Source: Rhizobium sp. RU33A
GTDB lineage: Bacteria; Pseudomonadota; Alphaproteobacteria; Rhizobiales; Rhizobiaceae
Assembly: GCF_900156055.1 (NCBI RefSeq)
Contig: NZ_FTMQ01000001.1
Coordinates: 868,001 to 932,000, forward strand
DNA: 64,000 bases
Reading direction: 5' to 3'
In this document: in pieces, positions 15,968 to 25,024 of the stretch
How positions within the stretch are numbered: position 1 is the stretch's first letter
How the letters are laid out: each line of letters starts with the position of its first letter
The notes under the pieces: model-generated
Seen by the model: only the letters and a program-made list of their open reading frames with translations
Told to the model about the DNA's origin: nothing
Database searches by the model: none
Made by a program: the position numbers and the translations under genes

Positions 15968-16267
15968 CCAGGGTATCGCTGCCGCGATCGGTGAGCGGGC
16001 TTATAGCCAAAACATTCGGCATTGCAAAGACTGAATTTCAAAAAAATGACAGCTTTCGCAAAAGAGCGTGACGCGAGGTCGGCGGCCACTCGATGACCGC
16101 CGTGGCCGGCCGCTCGCAGCCGTGCTCCATGCTCCTGGCGGCCCATTCGAAAAACCGTTTGGTGCTCCGGGCAGGCGCTGGTATGCTTTGCCCAACGAAA
16201 CGAATGATGACACCAGCGGCATGCGTCGATCTTGGCGCCTTGCGCGGTGCAGTGGAAAACTTCAGTG
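15968..16267. other. Intergenic region upstream of tRNA-Gln and ppx
   Basis: Three hundred bases between tRNA-Gln (minus) and ppx (plus). It should hold the divergent promoters of both. The only frames crossing it are short and out of phase with coding composition. No repeat or recognisable small RNA was seen. Confidence 0.4.
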
Positions 16268-17923
16268 ACAGACCCCAATCGCGGCGGACAGCCGAACAGC
16301 GAGGGGGCGTCGACAGGCAAGCGCAAGGGCGGGTCTCCCCGTCGGCGCGGCAAGGGCAAGAAGACGGGGCCGGTTAAAAACGGTCACGAGGCTTCTGCCT
16401 CGGCAGGATCGGCGGGCACGCCGGTCGCCGAGCGACGTTCCGAATCAGTGTTTGCGGATGGTCCCATCCGCAAACGAAAGCGCCGTCGTCGCGGCAAGGG
16501 CGGCGGTCCCGGCGCTGCGGCTGCGACCATTGGCAATCCCAACGGCAAGATCCATGACCGCGGTGCGACGGGTAGCACAGAGGCTGCGCCGTCCCCGAAC
16601 CTGCGGGACAACGGCCGCGGCGAGCAGGGCATGCAGCCTCAGTCGCGTGCGGCGCGGATCGGAGAGCAAGGCGGGTCGGATCCGGCAAGCCCGCGCCCAG
16701 GTCGCAAGCGCAAGCGCAATCGAAATCGCCATGCGGTGGCCCAGAAGCCGGGCCATGTTCGCCCGCTGGCCGGTTCCGAACCGCCCTCGGCCGCCGCGGC
16801 AAAGCCGGGTCGAGCCCAGGCGCATGCTGCACCCACCGCGCATCCGGTTGCCCATGTGCCGCAAAAGATCGTGCCCGCTGTTGAGCGGGGCCGCCCGGCC
16901 CAGGACGGCGGACCGGATGACCTCTATGCGGCACTCGATCTTGGCACCAACAATTGCCGCCTGCTGATTGCCCAGCCGACCCGGCCTGGCCAGTTCCGTG
17001 TCGTGGATGCCTTTTCCCGCATCGTGCGTCTCGGCGAAGGCCTTGGCACTACCGGCCGCCTGTCGCAGGACGCCATGGACCGCGCGGTCGATGCCCTGCG
17101 CGTCTGCGCCAGCAAGCTGTCCGGCCGTGACATCAGGCGCATGCGGCTGATCGCAACCGAAGCCTGCCGTGCGGCGGAAAACGGTGAGCTCTTCCTGGAG
17201 CGGGTCACCGCCGAAACCGGGCTGCAGCTCGAGATCATCAATCGCGAGACCGAGGCGCGGCTTGCCGTCTCCGGCTGCTCTTCGCTCGTCGGCCGGGAAG
17301 CGCGCTCCGTGGTGCTCTTCGACATCGGCGGCGGCTCCTCGGAGATTGCGGTCATCCGCATCCACGACAACCGCTCGAGCCGGCTTGCCAACCACATCAC
17401 CCACTGGACATCGCTGCCCGTGGGCGTGGTGACGCTTTCCGAACGGCATGGCGGTCGCGACGTCACGCCTGATATTTTCGAAGGCATGACCCGCGAGGTC
17501 GAGGGCATGCTGGCGAAGTTCGAATGCCCCGATATCCCGCGCAGCACGGATGATTTCCACCTGATCGGCACCTCGGGAACGGTGACGACGCTCGCCGGCG
17601 TGCATCTCGACCTGCCGCGCTATGATCGCCGCAAGGTAGACGGCCTCTGGCTTTCGGATGCCGAGGTGACGGCGATGCAGGCAAAGCTCCTGTCCTGGGA
17701 CTATGCCGGTCGCGCCGCCAATCCGTGCATCGGGCCTGATCGCGCCGACCTCGTTCTGGCCGGCTGCGCGATCCTGGAAGCGATCCGCCGCCGCTGGCCC
17801 TCGAGCCGCATGCGCGTTGCCGATCGCGGTCTGCGCGAAGGCCTGCTCACCGACATGATGGCCGATGACGGCGTTTGGCGCCGCGGCCGCAACCGACGTC
17901 CTCCAGTCTTGAGGGAGCGCTGA
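16268..17923 (+). CDS. ppx: Ppx/GppA exopolyphosphatase with long basic N-terminal extension
   Basis: Exopolyphosphatase / pppGpp phosphatase family protein. The actin-like ATPase core begins near residue 216 with [19 protein letters not shown], followed by [12 protein letters not shown], the [10 protein letters not shown] phosphate loop and the [14 protein letters not shown] motif; the C-terminus ends with [13 protein letters not shown]. Only the Ppx catalytic domains are present. The first roughly 215 residues are low-complexity and rich in Arg, Lys, Gly, Ala and Pro, with clusters such as [13 protein letters not shown] and [10 protein letters not shown], probably disordered and nucleic-acid or polyphosphate binding. 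The start is uncertain: GTG 16268 is chosen, but the same frame is open from TTG 16232. rlmE follows after two bases, so the two are co-transcribed. Confidence 0.85.
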   Translation, partial: TDPNRGGQPNSEGASTGKRKGGSPRRRGKGKKTGPVKNGHEASASAGSAGTPVAERRSESVFADGPIRKRKRRRRGKGGGPGAAAATIGNPNGKIHDRGATGSTEAAPSPNLRDNGRGEQGMQPQSRAARIGEQGGSDPASPRPGRKRKRNRNRHAVAQKPGHVRPLAGSEPPSAAAAKPGRAQAHAAPTAHPVAHVPQKIVPAVERGRPAQDGGPDDLYAALDLGTNNCRLLIAQPTRPGQFRVVDAFSRIVRLGEGLGTTGRLSQDAMDRAVDALRVCASKLSGRDIRRMRLIATEACRAAENGELFLERVTAETGLQLEIINRETEARLAVSGCSSLVGREARSVVLFDIGGGSSEIAVIRIHDNRSSRLANHITHWTSLPVGVVTLSERHGGRDVTPDIFEGMTREVEGMLAKFECPDIPRSTDDFHLIGTSGTVTTLAGVHLDLPRYDRRKVDGLWLSDAEVTAMQAKLLSWDYAGRAANPCIGPDRADLVLAGCAILEAIRRRWPSSRMRVADRGLREGLLTDMMADDGVWRRGRNRRPPVLRER

Positions 17924-17925
17924 TA

Positions 17926-18708
17926 ATGGCGAAACCACCCATCGGCGGTAACAGAACCGGCCGCAAACTCGGCCAGAAAGTGAAGAAGGGCAAGCTCAAG
18001 GCGTCGTCGAGACGCTGGCTCGAACGCCACATCAACGACCCCTATGTCCAGCGGGCCCAGCTCGAGGGCTACCGCGCCCGTGCAGCCTTCAAGCTGCTTG
18101 AGATCGACGAGAAGCATCAGGTCCTGAAAGGGGCCAAGCGCATCATCGACTTAGGCGCAGCCCCCGGAAGCTGGTCGCAGATCGCCGCCAAGGTCACCGA
18201 TTCCACCGACGAGGACATCCGCGTCGCCGCGATCGATTTCCTCGAAATGGCGCAGATCCCGGGCGTGAAGATCCTGCAGCTCGACTTCCTTGATCCGGAT
18301 GCACCCCGCCAGCTGATCGAGGCCGTCGGTGGCACGCCGAACCTCGTCCTGTCGGACATGGCAGCCCCGACCACCGGCCACCAGAAGACCGACCATATTC
18401 GCACCATGCATCTGTGCGAAGTGGCAGCACACTTTGCCGTCGAAGTTCTGGCCGAAGGCGGACATTTCCTCGCCAAGACCTTCCAGGGCGGCACGGAAAA
18501 GGATCTGCTCAACATGTTGAAGCAGAATTTCCGCCAGGTCCTGCATATCAAGCCGGCCTCGTCGCGCCAGGAATCGGTCGAGATGTTCCTGCTTGCCAAG
18601 GGCTTCAAGGGCCGCAATGGCCCAGGCGTTGTCGAGCTCGACGAGGAAGGTTTCGCCCGCGATCCGCGCGAAGATATTCCCGCCACCGAGGATCTGGATC
18701 AAGACTGA
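17926..18708 (+). CDS. rlmE: 23S rRNA (uridine-2'-O) methyltransferase RlmE
   Basis: A 260-residue RrmJ/FtsJ-type methyltransferase that methylates U2552 of 23S rRNA on the assembled 50S subunit. The SAM-binding motif is [11 protein letters not shown]. The catalytic K-D-K-E set is represented by [28 protein letters not shown] and the late [10 protein letters not shown] basic, Lys/Arg-rich N-terminus (about 40 residues) precedes the domain, as in other rhizobial homologues. The ATG at 17926 lies two bases after the ppx stop, with GAGGGAGCG upstream inside ppx. Confidence 0.95.
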   Translation: MAKPPIGGNRTGRKLGQKVKKGKLKASSRRWLERHINDPYVQRAQLEGYRARAAFKLLEIDEKHQVLKGAKRIIDLGAAPGSWSQIAAKVTDSTDEDIRVAAIDFLEMAQIPGVKILQLDFLDPDAPRQLIEAVGGTPNLVLSDMAAPTTGHQKTDHIRTMHLCEVAAHFAVEVLAEGGHFLAKTFQGGTEKDLLNMLKQNFRQVLHIKPASSRQESVEMFLLAKGFKGRNGPGVVELDEEGFARDPREDIPATEDLDQD

Positions 18709-18764
18709 GGTCAAGGCGGAAGCGCGGTGTCTTAAGCCTGGGCCAAGCGGAGGGAGTATCCGTG

Positions 18765-19148
18765 ATGTTTACTTATATCACCGTCGGCATCAACGATCTG
18801 CCCCGCGCCATCCGCTTCTATGATGCTGTCCTGGCGACGCTCGGCATCGAGCGCCGCGAAACGGACGAGAACGAGGCGGGTTATGCCACCCCCGGCGATA
18901 GCCGCTGCGGGTTCTGGATCAATCATCCTTTCGATCGTCGCGCGGCAACGGTGGGCAATGGCTCCATGCCGGCCTTCGACGCGTCTTCGCGGGCGGCCGT
19001 CGATGCGTTCCATGCAGCAGCGATCGCCCATGGCGGCACGGACGACGGCGCCCCCGGCATTCGCCACTTTCACCCGAATTTCTATGCCTGTTACGTCCGT
19101 GATCCCGATGGCAACAAGCTGTCGGCGCTTTGCGAGCGCCCTGAATAA
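18765..19148 (+). CDS. VOC family (glyoxalase-like) protein
   Basis: A 127-residue vicinal-oxygen-chelate protein: MFTYITVGINDLPRAIRFYD at the start, a central GFWINHPFD strand and the closing FYACYVRDPDGNKLSALCE typical of the second beta-alpha-beta-beta-beta unit. The first metal-ligand histidine of glyoxalase I is not evident, so it may be a non-enzymatic or differently acting VOC protein. A CGGAGGGA site precedes the ATG at 18765; a GTG three bases earlier is also possible. It ends one base before the convergent MFS gene. Confidence 0.85.
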   Translation: MFTYITVGINDLPRAIRFYDAVLATLGIERRETDENEAGYATPGDSRCGFWINHPFDRRAATVGNGSMPAFDASSRAAVDAFHAAAIAHGGTDDGAPGIRHFHPNFYACYVRDPDGNKLSALCERPE

Positions 19149-20561
19149 TCACTTCACGGAGATCGATTCATCCTCGGGCGTCCGGCGGTAACCCGAGACG
19201 GCCGAGCCGACATCGCGCGGCAGGCCGAAGAAGGGGACGACCGCAAACAGCGACAGTCCTGCGACGATCGCAAACGCCAGATGGAAATCACCGAGCGACA
19301 GGTCCCCACCTGAGATCCGCGTGCTGGCTTCGAGGATCGAGGCGGCGGCTGCAACGCCGAGCGCCAGGCTCACCTGCTGCAGCACGGAGGTGAGCGAGGT
19401 TGCCTGCGAGGCGGCGCGATCCTCGATCTCCGCATAACCCAGTGTGTTCACCCCGGTGAAGAAGAACGAGCGGCAGAAGCCACCCAAAAGCAGGACCGCC
19501 ATGATCAGGAGTATCGGCGTCGCCGGCGTGAACAGCGCATTGGCGGCCGTGGTCAGCGCGCCGAAGATGCCGGCCATGATCAGCACGTTGCGAAAACCCA
19601 GAGCGGCAAAGGCACGTCTGGCGATGAACTTGGTGGTGATCGCCCCGATGGCGGCGATGAACGTGGTCATGCCGGATTCGAAGGCGGTCATGCCGAAGCC
19701 GAGTTGCAGCATCAGCGGCAGCAGGAAAGGCGTGGCACCGGCGGCGATGCGAAAGAGCGTGCCGCCGACGATCGAGGCGCGGAAGCTCCGGTTGGCAAAG
19801 AGGGTCAGGTTCAGGATGGGTGCGGGATGTCGCCGGGCGTGCAGCACGTAGAGGATCATCGACAAGATGCCGATCAAGGTCGCGGCGGCACCGACCCAGA
19901 TAGGCAAAGCCGGAAGGCTCATGACCGATAGACCGAAGACCAGACCGGATGCCGCCGAAGCGCTGAGGAGAAAGCCCTTCCAGTCGATCCGCGCCGTCTC
20001 GACCGGCTCGATCTCGGGAAGGTAGACGCTGGAAAGCCAGAGGCCGAGGAGACCGATCGGGAGATTGATCAGGAAGATCCAGTGCCAGCTGAAGAATGTT
20101 GTGATGAACCCGCCCACCGGCGGCCCGGTAATCGGGCCGAGCAGGCCGGGAATGGTCAGTAGCGCCATGGCCGAGACCAGTTCGCTCTTCTTCGTGGTGC
20201 GCAACAGGACGAGACGCCCGACTGGCGTCATCATCGCCCCACCCATGCCTTGCAGGAAACGGGCAGCAACAAAGGTGAGGAGCGAATCGGAGATGGCGCA
20301 GAACAGCGAACCCAGCATGAAGACCACGATCGCCGCCCGAAACACCCGCTTGGCGCCGTAACGATCCGCCATCCAGCCGCTCGCGGGAATAAAGATCGCG
20401 AGCGCCACCATATAGGAGGTTAGCGCCAGCTTGAGCGTAATCGGCCCCACGCCGAGATCGGCCGCGATCGTCGGAAGGGCCGTGGCGATCACGGTCGAGT
20501 CCATCTGCTCCATGAAGAGCGCGACGGCGAGGATGAGGGGTGTGATGCGGTTCATCGGCAT
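19149..20561 (-). CDS. MFS transporter, DHA2-like drug efflux family
   Basis: A 470-residue inner-membrane protein with about 14 hydrophobic segments, the number expected for the DHA2 drug:proton antiporter family. Motif A appears after the second helix as GWMADRYGAKRVFR. The antiporter-type motif C is seen as IPGLLGPITGPPVGGFIT, followed by SWHWIFLINLPIGLLGLW, typical of EmrB-like proteins. It probably exports hydrophobic or cationic compounds; substrate unknown. The ATG at 20561 is used, with an alternative two codons in. No partner EmrA-type adaptor lies nearby. It converges with the VOC gene, and its upstream region is shared divergently with the exported MBL-fold gene. Confidence 0.85.
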   Translation of the reverse strand: MPMNRITPLILAVALFMEQMDSTVIATALPTIAADLGVGPITLKLALTSYMVALAIFIPASGWMADRYGAKRVFRAAIVVFMLGSLFCAISDSLLTFVAARFLQGMGGAMMTPVGRLVLLRTTKKSELVSAMALLTIPGLLGPITGPPVGGFITTFFSWHWIFLINLPIGLLGLWLSSVYLPEIEPVETARIDWKGFLLSASAASGLVFGLSVMSLPALPIWVGAAATLIGILSMILYVLHARRHPAPILNLTLFANRSFRASIVGGTLFRIAAGATPFLLPLMLQLGFGMTAFESGMTTFIAAIGAITTKFIARRAFAALGFRNVLIMAGIFGALTTAANALFTPATPILLIMAVLLLGGFCRSFFFTGVNTLGYAEIEDRAASQATSLTSVLQQVSLALGVAAAASILEASTRISGGDLSLGDFHLAFAIVAGLSLFAVVPFFGLPRDVGSAVSGYRRTPEDESISVK

Positions 20562-20784
20562 TCCGGGCGGAGCCGCGTCTGCGGCAAAGACCGGTTCTCA
20601 TACCCCAATCGCGCTCCGGTTGAAACTGCGGCAACTCCGGTAGGCAGTCTGCCGCGAGCCACGGTTCTGGCGCCTTCTGTGAAAAAGCATCACGATGGTG
20701 TGAGAGTGCTACCCGCCGCAGACCTTTCCCCTATGTCGAGGTCAGCCCGTGCAGGGGCGAGGTGATTTGTTTGAGGAGATTGCA

Positions 20785-21774
20785 ATGGTTACGATGAAAA
20801 GACGTATGCTGCTCGGAAGCGCCGGGGTGGCTTTGGCCGCCCCCATGATCATGACCCGGGCTGCGATCGCACAGCAGTCGGGAGCGGATACTTCAATGAA
20901 TATTGATCGCGCCATGCCGCCGGAAACCCACCGGTTCAACGTCGGCAAGTTCGAGGTCGTGGTGGTCAAGGATGGTTCGCGCCCCTCCGGCAATCCGCAG
21001 GAAACCTTCGGCACCAATCAGAGCGTGGAAACCGTCGGCGCTCTGCTGGAAGCCAACTTCCTGCCGGCTGACAGCTTCGTCAACAGCTTCGCCCCGGTGC
21101 TCGTCAATACCGGTTCTGACGTCGTTCTCTTTGACACCGGTCTCGGTGAGGGCGGTCGTGCAAACGGTCTCGGCCGGCTGGTGGAAGGCCTGACGGCCGC
21201 CGGCTACACGCGCGAAGATGTGACGACGGTGGTGCTCACCCATATGCATGGCGACCATATCGGCGGCCTGATGGAAGGCGGCCAGCCGGCCTTCCCGAAT
21301 GCGCGTTATGTGACCGGCCAGGCCGAATACGACTTCTGGGCGGATCCGGCCCGCGTCGGAACCCCGGCCGAGAACGGCCACAAGGGAGTGCTCGCCAATG
21401 TCGCGCCGATGGCGGAAAAGATGACCTTCATCGGCGACGGTGGCGAAGTCGTCTCCGGCATCACCGGTATGGCGGCTTTCGGCCACTCCCCGGGCCATAT
21501 GATCTACCGCCTGGAATCGGAAGGGCGCCAGCTGGTTCTGACGGCCGACACCGCGAACCACTTCGTCCTCTCGCTGCAGCGTCCGGATTGGGAAGTCCGC
21601 TTCGACATGGACAAGGCGGCAGCCGCCGCGACCCGTTCCAAGGTCTTCGACATGCTGGCGACCGACAAGCTCGCTTTCCTCGGCTACCACATGCCGTTCC
21701 CGGCCGTTGGTTTCGTCGAGAAGGTTGACCAGGGCTATCGCTACGTGCCGAAGGCCTACCAGTTCGATATCTGA
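20785..21774 (+). CDS. Exported MBL-fold metallohydrolase
   Basis: A 328-residue metallo-beta-lactamase fold protein. The N-terminus is MVTMKRRMLLGSAGVALAAP, with a KRR followed by a hydrophobic stretch and an AIA-type cleavage site near residue 29, suggesting Tat or Sec export. The zinc motif is THMHGDHIGG; later ligands are in AFGHSPGHM and LTADTANHF, and GYHMPFPAVGF closes the fold. The family includes lactonases and other hydrolases; the substrate is unknown. The start at 20785 is chosen because GAGGAG lies about 13-20 bases upstream and the signal begins there. A terminator hairpin follows. Confidence 0.8.
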   Translation: MVTMKRRMLLGSAGVALAAPMIMTRAAIAQQSGADTSMNIDRAMPPETHRFNVGKFEVVVVKDGSRPSGNPQETFGTNQSVETVGALLEANFLPADSFVNSFAPVLVNTGSDVVLFDTGLGEGGRANGLGRLVEGLTAAGYTREDVTTVVLTHMHGDHIGGLMEGGQPAFPNARYVTGQAEYDFWADPARVGTPAENGHKGVLANVAPMAEKMTFIGDGGEVVSGITGMAAFGHSPGHMIYRLESEGRQLVLTADTANHFVLSLQRPDWEVRFDMDKAAAAATRSKVFDMLATDKLAFLGYHMPFPAVGFVEKVDQGYRYVPKAYQFDI

Positions 21775-21782
21775 GCCTGATC

Positions 21783-21808
21783 AGGGGCCGCGCCAGGGTG
21801 CGGCCCCT
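21783..21808. terminator. Hairpin between convergent genes
   Basis: AGGGGCCGC (21783-21791) pairs perfectly with GCGGCCCCT (21800-21808) around eight bases. It lies between the MBL-fold gene and the convergent DUF1476 gene, so it could end transcription from either side. T-tracts are weak. Confidence 0.6.
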
Positions 21809-21820
21809 TGATTATCAGGG

Positions 21821-22132
21821 TCAGTGACCGGCGAAGATTTCGTCGGTCGCCTGCTCGATGAACTGATGGATGCGGCTGTCGATGTCGGCATCGCTCACGG
21901 CGACACCTGCCGAGGTAAAGTCCTGGCGCAACTGCTCAAGCAGCCGATGCGGCTCAACGACCTGCTTGACGGCAACGGTGCGCGCATAGGCTTCGACATC
22001 GTCGAGCCCCATCGTATAGGCAGCCCAGCGGCCGACCATCTTGCTGCCGCGCACGCGGGCCTTGAACTGGATTTCCGCCTGGCGGGCGAACTGGTTTTCG
22101 AGTGCCTGAGCACGCTTCTTCAATGCAGTCAT
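21821..22132 (-). CDS. F1-ATPase inhibitor zeta / DUF1476 protein
   Basis: A 103-residue all-helical protein of the DUF1476 family, identified in alphaproteobacteria as the zeta inhibitor of the F1Fo-ATP synthase. Family features: the MTALKKRAQALENQFARQAE start (the segment that inserts into F1), the WAAYTMGL helix, and the C-terminal DFTSAGVAVSDADIDSRI. It blocks ATP hydrolysis by F1 in the cytoplasm. The loop between about 45 and 60 (DDVEAYARTVAVKQVVEPHRL) differs from the forms I remember, so it may be a second paralogue. No ATP synthase genes are nearby, as is usual for this gene. Confidence 0.8.
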   Translation of the reverse strand: MTALKKRAQALENQFARQAEIQFKARVRGSKMVGRWAAYTMGLDDVEAYARTVAVKQVVEPHRLLEQLRQDFTSAGVAVSDADIDSRIHQFIEQATDEIFAGH

Positions 22133-22433
22133 TGTCGATCCCCTGGTCTTCTTGTTCTTGGTTGTGCCCCCAGCCCCGAGAGCAGATCCCTTATATAAGC
22201 AAGAGCTTCAAGGACCGTGTAGCGGGTCGATACAATTCTAACGAACGCGGATTTTTCTGTATTGGCGAAGCCTCGATCCGAGACCTGGGAACTTTGCCAG
22301 CTTTTGCTATTCCTTTCCTGTCATGAACGTGTTACCAGCCCTCGCCAACTTCCAAGCATTTCATGCAGAAGCGACCGAACGGGATTTCTCGTTTTCCGGC
22401 CGGATTCTGCCTATTCAAACGAAGGAATTGGCA
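22133..22433. other. Intergenic region upstream of guaB
   Basis: About 300 bases between the divergent zeta gene and guaB. The guaB frame is open upstream to 22323, but the conserved N-terminus begins at 22434, so this is taken as leader. It should hold the promoters of both genes. No riboswitch or repeat was recognised. Confidence 0.4.
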
Positions 22434-23924
22434 ATGGCACGCATCGTAATGTCGGCAACTGGCGCAGAAGCGCTCACCTTTGACGACGTCCTCCTGCAGC
22501 CGGGGCACTCCGAAGTGATGCCGGGGCAGACCAACATCGCGACGCGGATTGCCCGGGATATCGACCTCTCCCTCCCGATCCTCTCCTCTGCCATGGATAC
22601 CGTCACCGAAAGCCGGCTGGCGATCGCCATGGCCCAGGCCGGTGGCATCGGCGTCATCCACCGCAACCTGACACCAACCGAGCAGGCTGAAGAAGTCCGC
22701 CAGGTCAAGAAGTTCGAAAGCGGCATGGTCGTCAATCCGGTGACCATCGGCCCCGAAGCAACACTGGCGGAAGCCAAGGCGCTAATGTCCGCACACGGCA
22801 TTTCCGGTATTCCGGTTGTCGAGGGAGCAAGCCGCCCCGGTCGCCTCGTTGGCATTCTGACCAACCGCGACGTGCGCTTCGCGTCTGACCCGAGCCAGAA
22901 GATCTATGAGCTGATGACCCGCGAGAACCTCGTGACGGTCAAGGATGGTGTCGACCAGCAGGAAGCCAAGCGCCTTCTGCATTCTCACCGCATCGAGAAG
23001 CTGCTGGTCATCGACAATGAAGGCCGCTGCGTTGGCCTGATCACCGTCAAGGATATCGAGAAGTCGCAGCTCAATCCGCATGCCGCCAAGGATGCCCAGG
23101 GCCGCCTGCGCGTCGCCGCTGCCATCTCCACTGGTGATGATGGTGTCGAGCGCGCCGAGCGCCTGATCGATGCCGGCTGCGACGTGATCGTCGTCGATAC
23201 CGCCCACGGCCATAGCCAGAAGGTCCTGGATGCCGTTGCCCATGTGAAGAAGATGTCGAACGCCATCCGCATCATCGCCGGCAACGTCGCGACGAGCGAG
23301 GGCACCCGTGCGCTGATCGATGCCGGCGCTGACTGCATCAAGGTCGGCATCGGCCCGGGCTCCATCTGCACCACCCGCGTTGTCGCCGGCGTCGGCGTGC
23401 CGCAGCTCGCAGCCGTCATGGCCGCCGTCGAGGAAGGCAACAAGCACGACATCCCGGTCATCGCCGACGGTGGCATCAAGTTTTCCGGCGATGTCGCCAA
23501 GGCGATCGCTGCTGGAGCATCCGCCGTCATGGTCGGCTCGCTGCTCGCCGGCACGGATGAAAGCCCGGGTGAGGTCTACCTCTACCAGGGCCGCTCCTTC
23601 AAGGCCTATCGCGGCATGGGCTCCGTCGGTGCCATGGCCCGTGGCTCGGCCGACCGTTACTTCCAGGCGGAAGTGCGCGACACGCTGAAGCTCGTGCCGG
23701 AAGGCATCGAAGGCCAGGTTCCCTACAAGGGCCCGGTCTCGGCCGTCCTGCATCAGCTCGCCGGTGGCCTGAAGGCCGCCATGGGTTATGTCGGCGGCAA
23801 GGACATCAAGGACTTCCAGGAAAAGGCGACCTTTGTGCGCATTTCCGGTGCCGGCCTGCGTGAAAGCCATCCGCATGGCGTGACCATTACCCGCGAAAGC
23901 CCGAACTACCCGGGCGCCGCGTGA
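22434..23924 (+). CDS. guaB: Inosine-5'-monophosphate dehydrogenase
   Basis: A 496-residue IMP dehydrogenase, catalysing NAD-dependent IMP to XMP, the first committed step of GMP synthesis. The TIM barrel opens with [18 protein letters not shown] and [22 protein letters not shown]-domain pair occupies about residues 100-220 ([20 protein letters not shown] and the second [11 protein letters not shown] repeat). The catalytic loop is [20 protein letters not shown] with the nucleophilic cysteine. The flap [17 protein letters not shown] is present. Length is standard. GAAGGA precedes the ATG at 22434. Its stop overlaps the GTG of the next membrane-protein gene. Confidence 0.97.
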   Translation: MARIVMSATGAEALTFDDVLLQPGHSEVMPGQTNIATRIARDIDLSLPILSSAMDTVTESRLAIAMAQAGGIGVIHRNLTPTEQAEEVRQVKKFESGMVVNPVTIGPEATLAEAKALMSAHGISGIPVVEGASRPGRLVGILTNRDVRFASDPSQKIYELMTRENLVTVKDGVDQQEAKRLLHSHRIEKLLVIDNEGRCVGLITVKDIEKSQLNPHAAKDAQGRLRVAAAISTGDDGVERAERLIDAGCDVIVVDTAHGHSQKVLDAVAHVKKMSNAIRIIAGNVATSEGTRALIDAGADCIKVGIGPGSICTTRVVAGVGVPQLAAVMAAVEEGNKHDIPVIADGGIKFSGDVAKAIAAGASAVMVGSLLAGTDESPGEVYLYQGRSFKAYRGMGSVGAMARGSADRYFQAEVRDTLKLVPEGIEGQVPYKGPVSAVLHQLAGGLKAAMGYVGGKDIKDFQEKATFVRISGAGLRESHPHGVTITRESPNYPGAA

Positions 23925-24490
23925 TCCTCGAACGAACACCCGGACCGCGCCGGGCGCCGCTCCTCTGGGCAAGCGGCGTCCTTTCGGCTGGGCTGCTTGC
24001 CTGGATGCATATCGGCTTCGCACGACCGTTCGCTGGATTGACCGGCGGACGGGCCATGCCTGACCTGGATATTGAGAGCACGGCGCAGGGGCTGCTGGCG
24101 CTGAAGTCTCTCCTGGAGACGAGGCCGGAAGCGGCCGAACTCTTGCGCGCCATGCATCTCGGTCCAGACCTCCTGCTGCCGGCGATGCTTGGCTTGTTTC
24201 TCTTCCTGCTGATGCGCCATGTAGCAACGGGTGCGAGCCTCTACGGACGCGCGGCCGAGCATCTCTTGCCGGCACTGACGGCTCTGCCCGTGGCCTATGT
24301 GGCAGTCGACTATGCCGAAAACATCCTGAGCCTGATGCTCTTTCCGCCCGCCATGCCGGCGCCGGGCGCCGCAGGCCTTCTGGCAGAAGCCATCTCCTGG
24401 CTCACGCGTCTGAAGTTTGCCGCTCTCGTCATTTCGGGCATCCTCATTTTGCGGCTGACATTTGGCCCGAAGCCTGCAAACGAGCCCTGA
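23921..24490 (+). CDS. Hypothetical membrane protein downstream of guaB
   Basis: A 189-residue protein with about four hydrophobic segments: [16 protein letters not shown] near residue 14, [15 protein letters not shown] near 85, [14 protein letters not shown] near 115, and [15 protein letters not shown] at the end. The GTG start at 23921 overlaps the guaB stop (GTGA), so it is translationally coupled to IMP dehydrogenase. A soluble loop of about 45 residues lies between the first two segments. No family recognised. The coupling suggests co-expression, not a proven role in purine metabolism. Confidence 0.65.
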   Translation: MILERTPGPRRAPLLWASGVLSAGLLAWMHIGFARPFAGLTGGRAMPDLDIESTAQGLLALKSLLETRPEAAELLRAMHLGPDLLLPAMLGLFLFLLMRHVATGASLYGRAAEHLLPALTALPVAYVAVDYAENILSLMLFPPAMPAPGAAGLLAEAISWLTRLKFAALVISGILILRLTFGPKPANEP

Positions 24491-24526
24491 TTCCTCCGCC
24501 GCATCAATTTGAGGACGTGATTTTCC

Positions 24527-24940
24527 ATGACCGGTTTTGAAATGTTCTGGCCCCTCGTGGCCCACGCCTTTCTCGTTTTCTGCCTCTATGCCCTGCTGGT
24601 CATGCGTCGCGCCTCGGTCGTCCGTTCGGGCAAGGTCGAGCGCATTGCCTTCCGTGAAAACCTCGCCGAGCCAGAAGAGAGCCGTGTCGTTAATCGGGCG
24701 ATTGCCAACCAGTTCGAGCTGCCGGTGCTGTTCTATGCACTCTCGGTGCTGCTCTTCATCACCGAGGCCGACAATATCGTTGCCGTCGTTCTCGCCTGGA
24801 TCTTCGTCGCCGCGCGTTACGTTCAGGCCGCAATGCAGGTGGCCGGGAATCTGCCGCTGCGCCGGCTGTTCTTCATGGTCGGGTTCGTGACGCTGTTCCT
24901 GATGTGGCTGTGGCTTGTCGTCTGGATGGCCACCAGCTGA
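24527..24940 (+). CDS. MAPEG family membrane protein
   Basis: A 137-residue protein with four predicted transmembrane helices, matching the MAPEG superfamily (membrane-associated eicosanoid/glutathione metabolism). The characteristic segments are ERIAFRENLAEPEESRVVNR and ANQFELPVLFYAL after the first helix, and ARYVQAAMQ before the last two helices. Bacterial members are often of unknown activity, some with glutathione transferase activity. The ATG has GAGGACG upstream. It sits on the same strand as guaB and the preceding membrane gene, 36 bases downstream. Confidence 0.85.
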   Translation: MTGFEMFWPLVAHAFLVFCLYALLVMRRASVVRSGKVERIAFRENLAEPEESRVVNRAIANQFELPVLFYALSVLLFITEADNIVAVVLAWIFVAARYVQAAMQVAGNLPLRRLFFMVGFVTLFLMWLWLVVWMATS

Positions 24941-25024
24941 AGCCTTCACGGCAACGTGTCTGGGCGGAGTGGGTCGAGGCTCTATCTTGACGTGGCATCC
25001 CATCCATCCCCCGAGGAGAGTGTC

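Noticed and set aside
16445..17938. Minus-strand open frame of 497 codons opposite ppx
   Set aside because: Antisense shadow of ppx; the plus strand shows the full exopolyphosphatase motifs in coding composition.
22323..22433. Upstream extension of guaB as coding
   Set aside because: The family N-terminus begins at 22434 with a good ribosome binding site; the 37 extra codons have no similarity to known IMP dehydrogenases.
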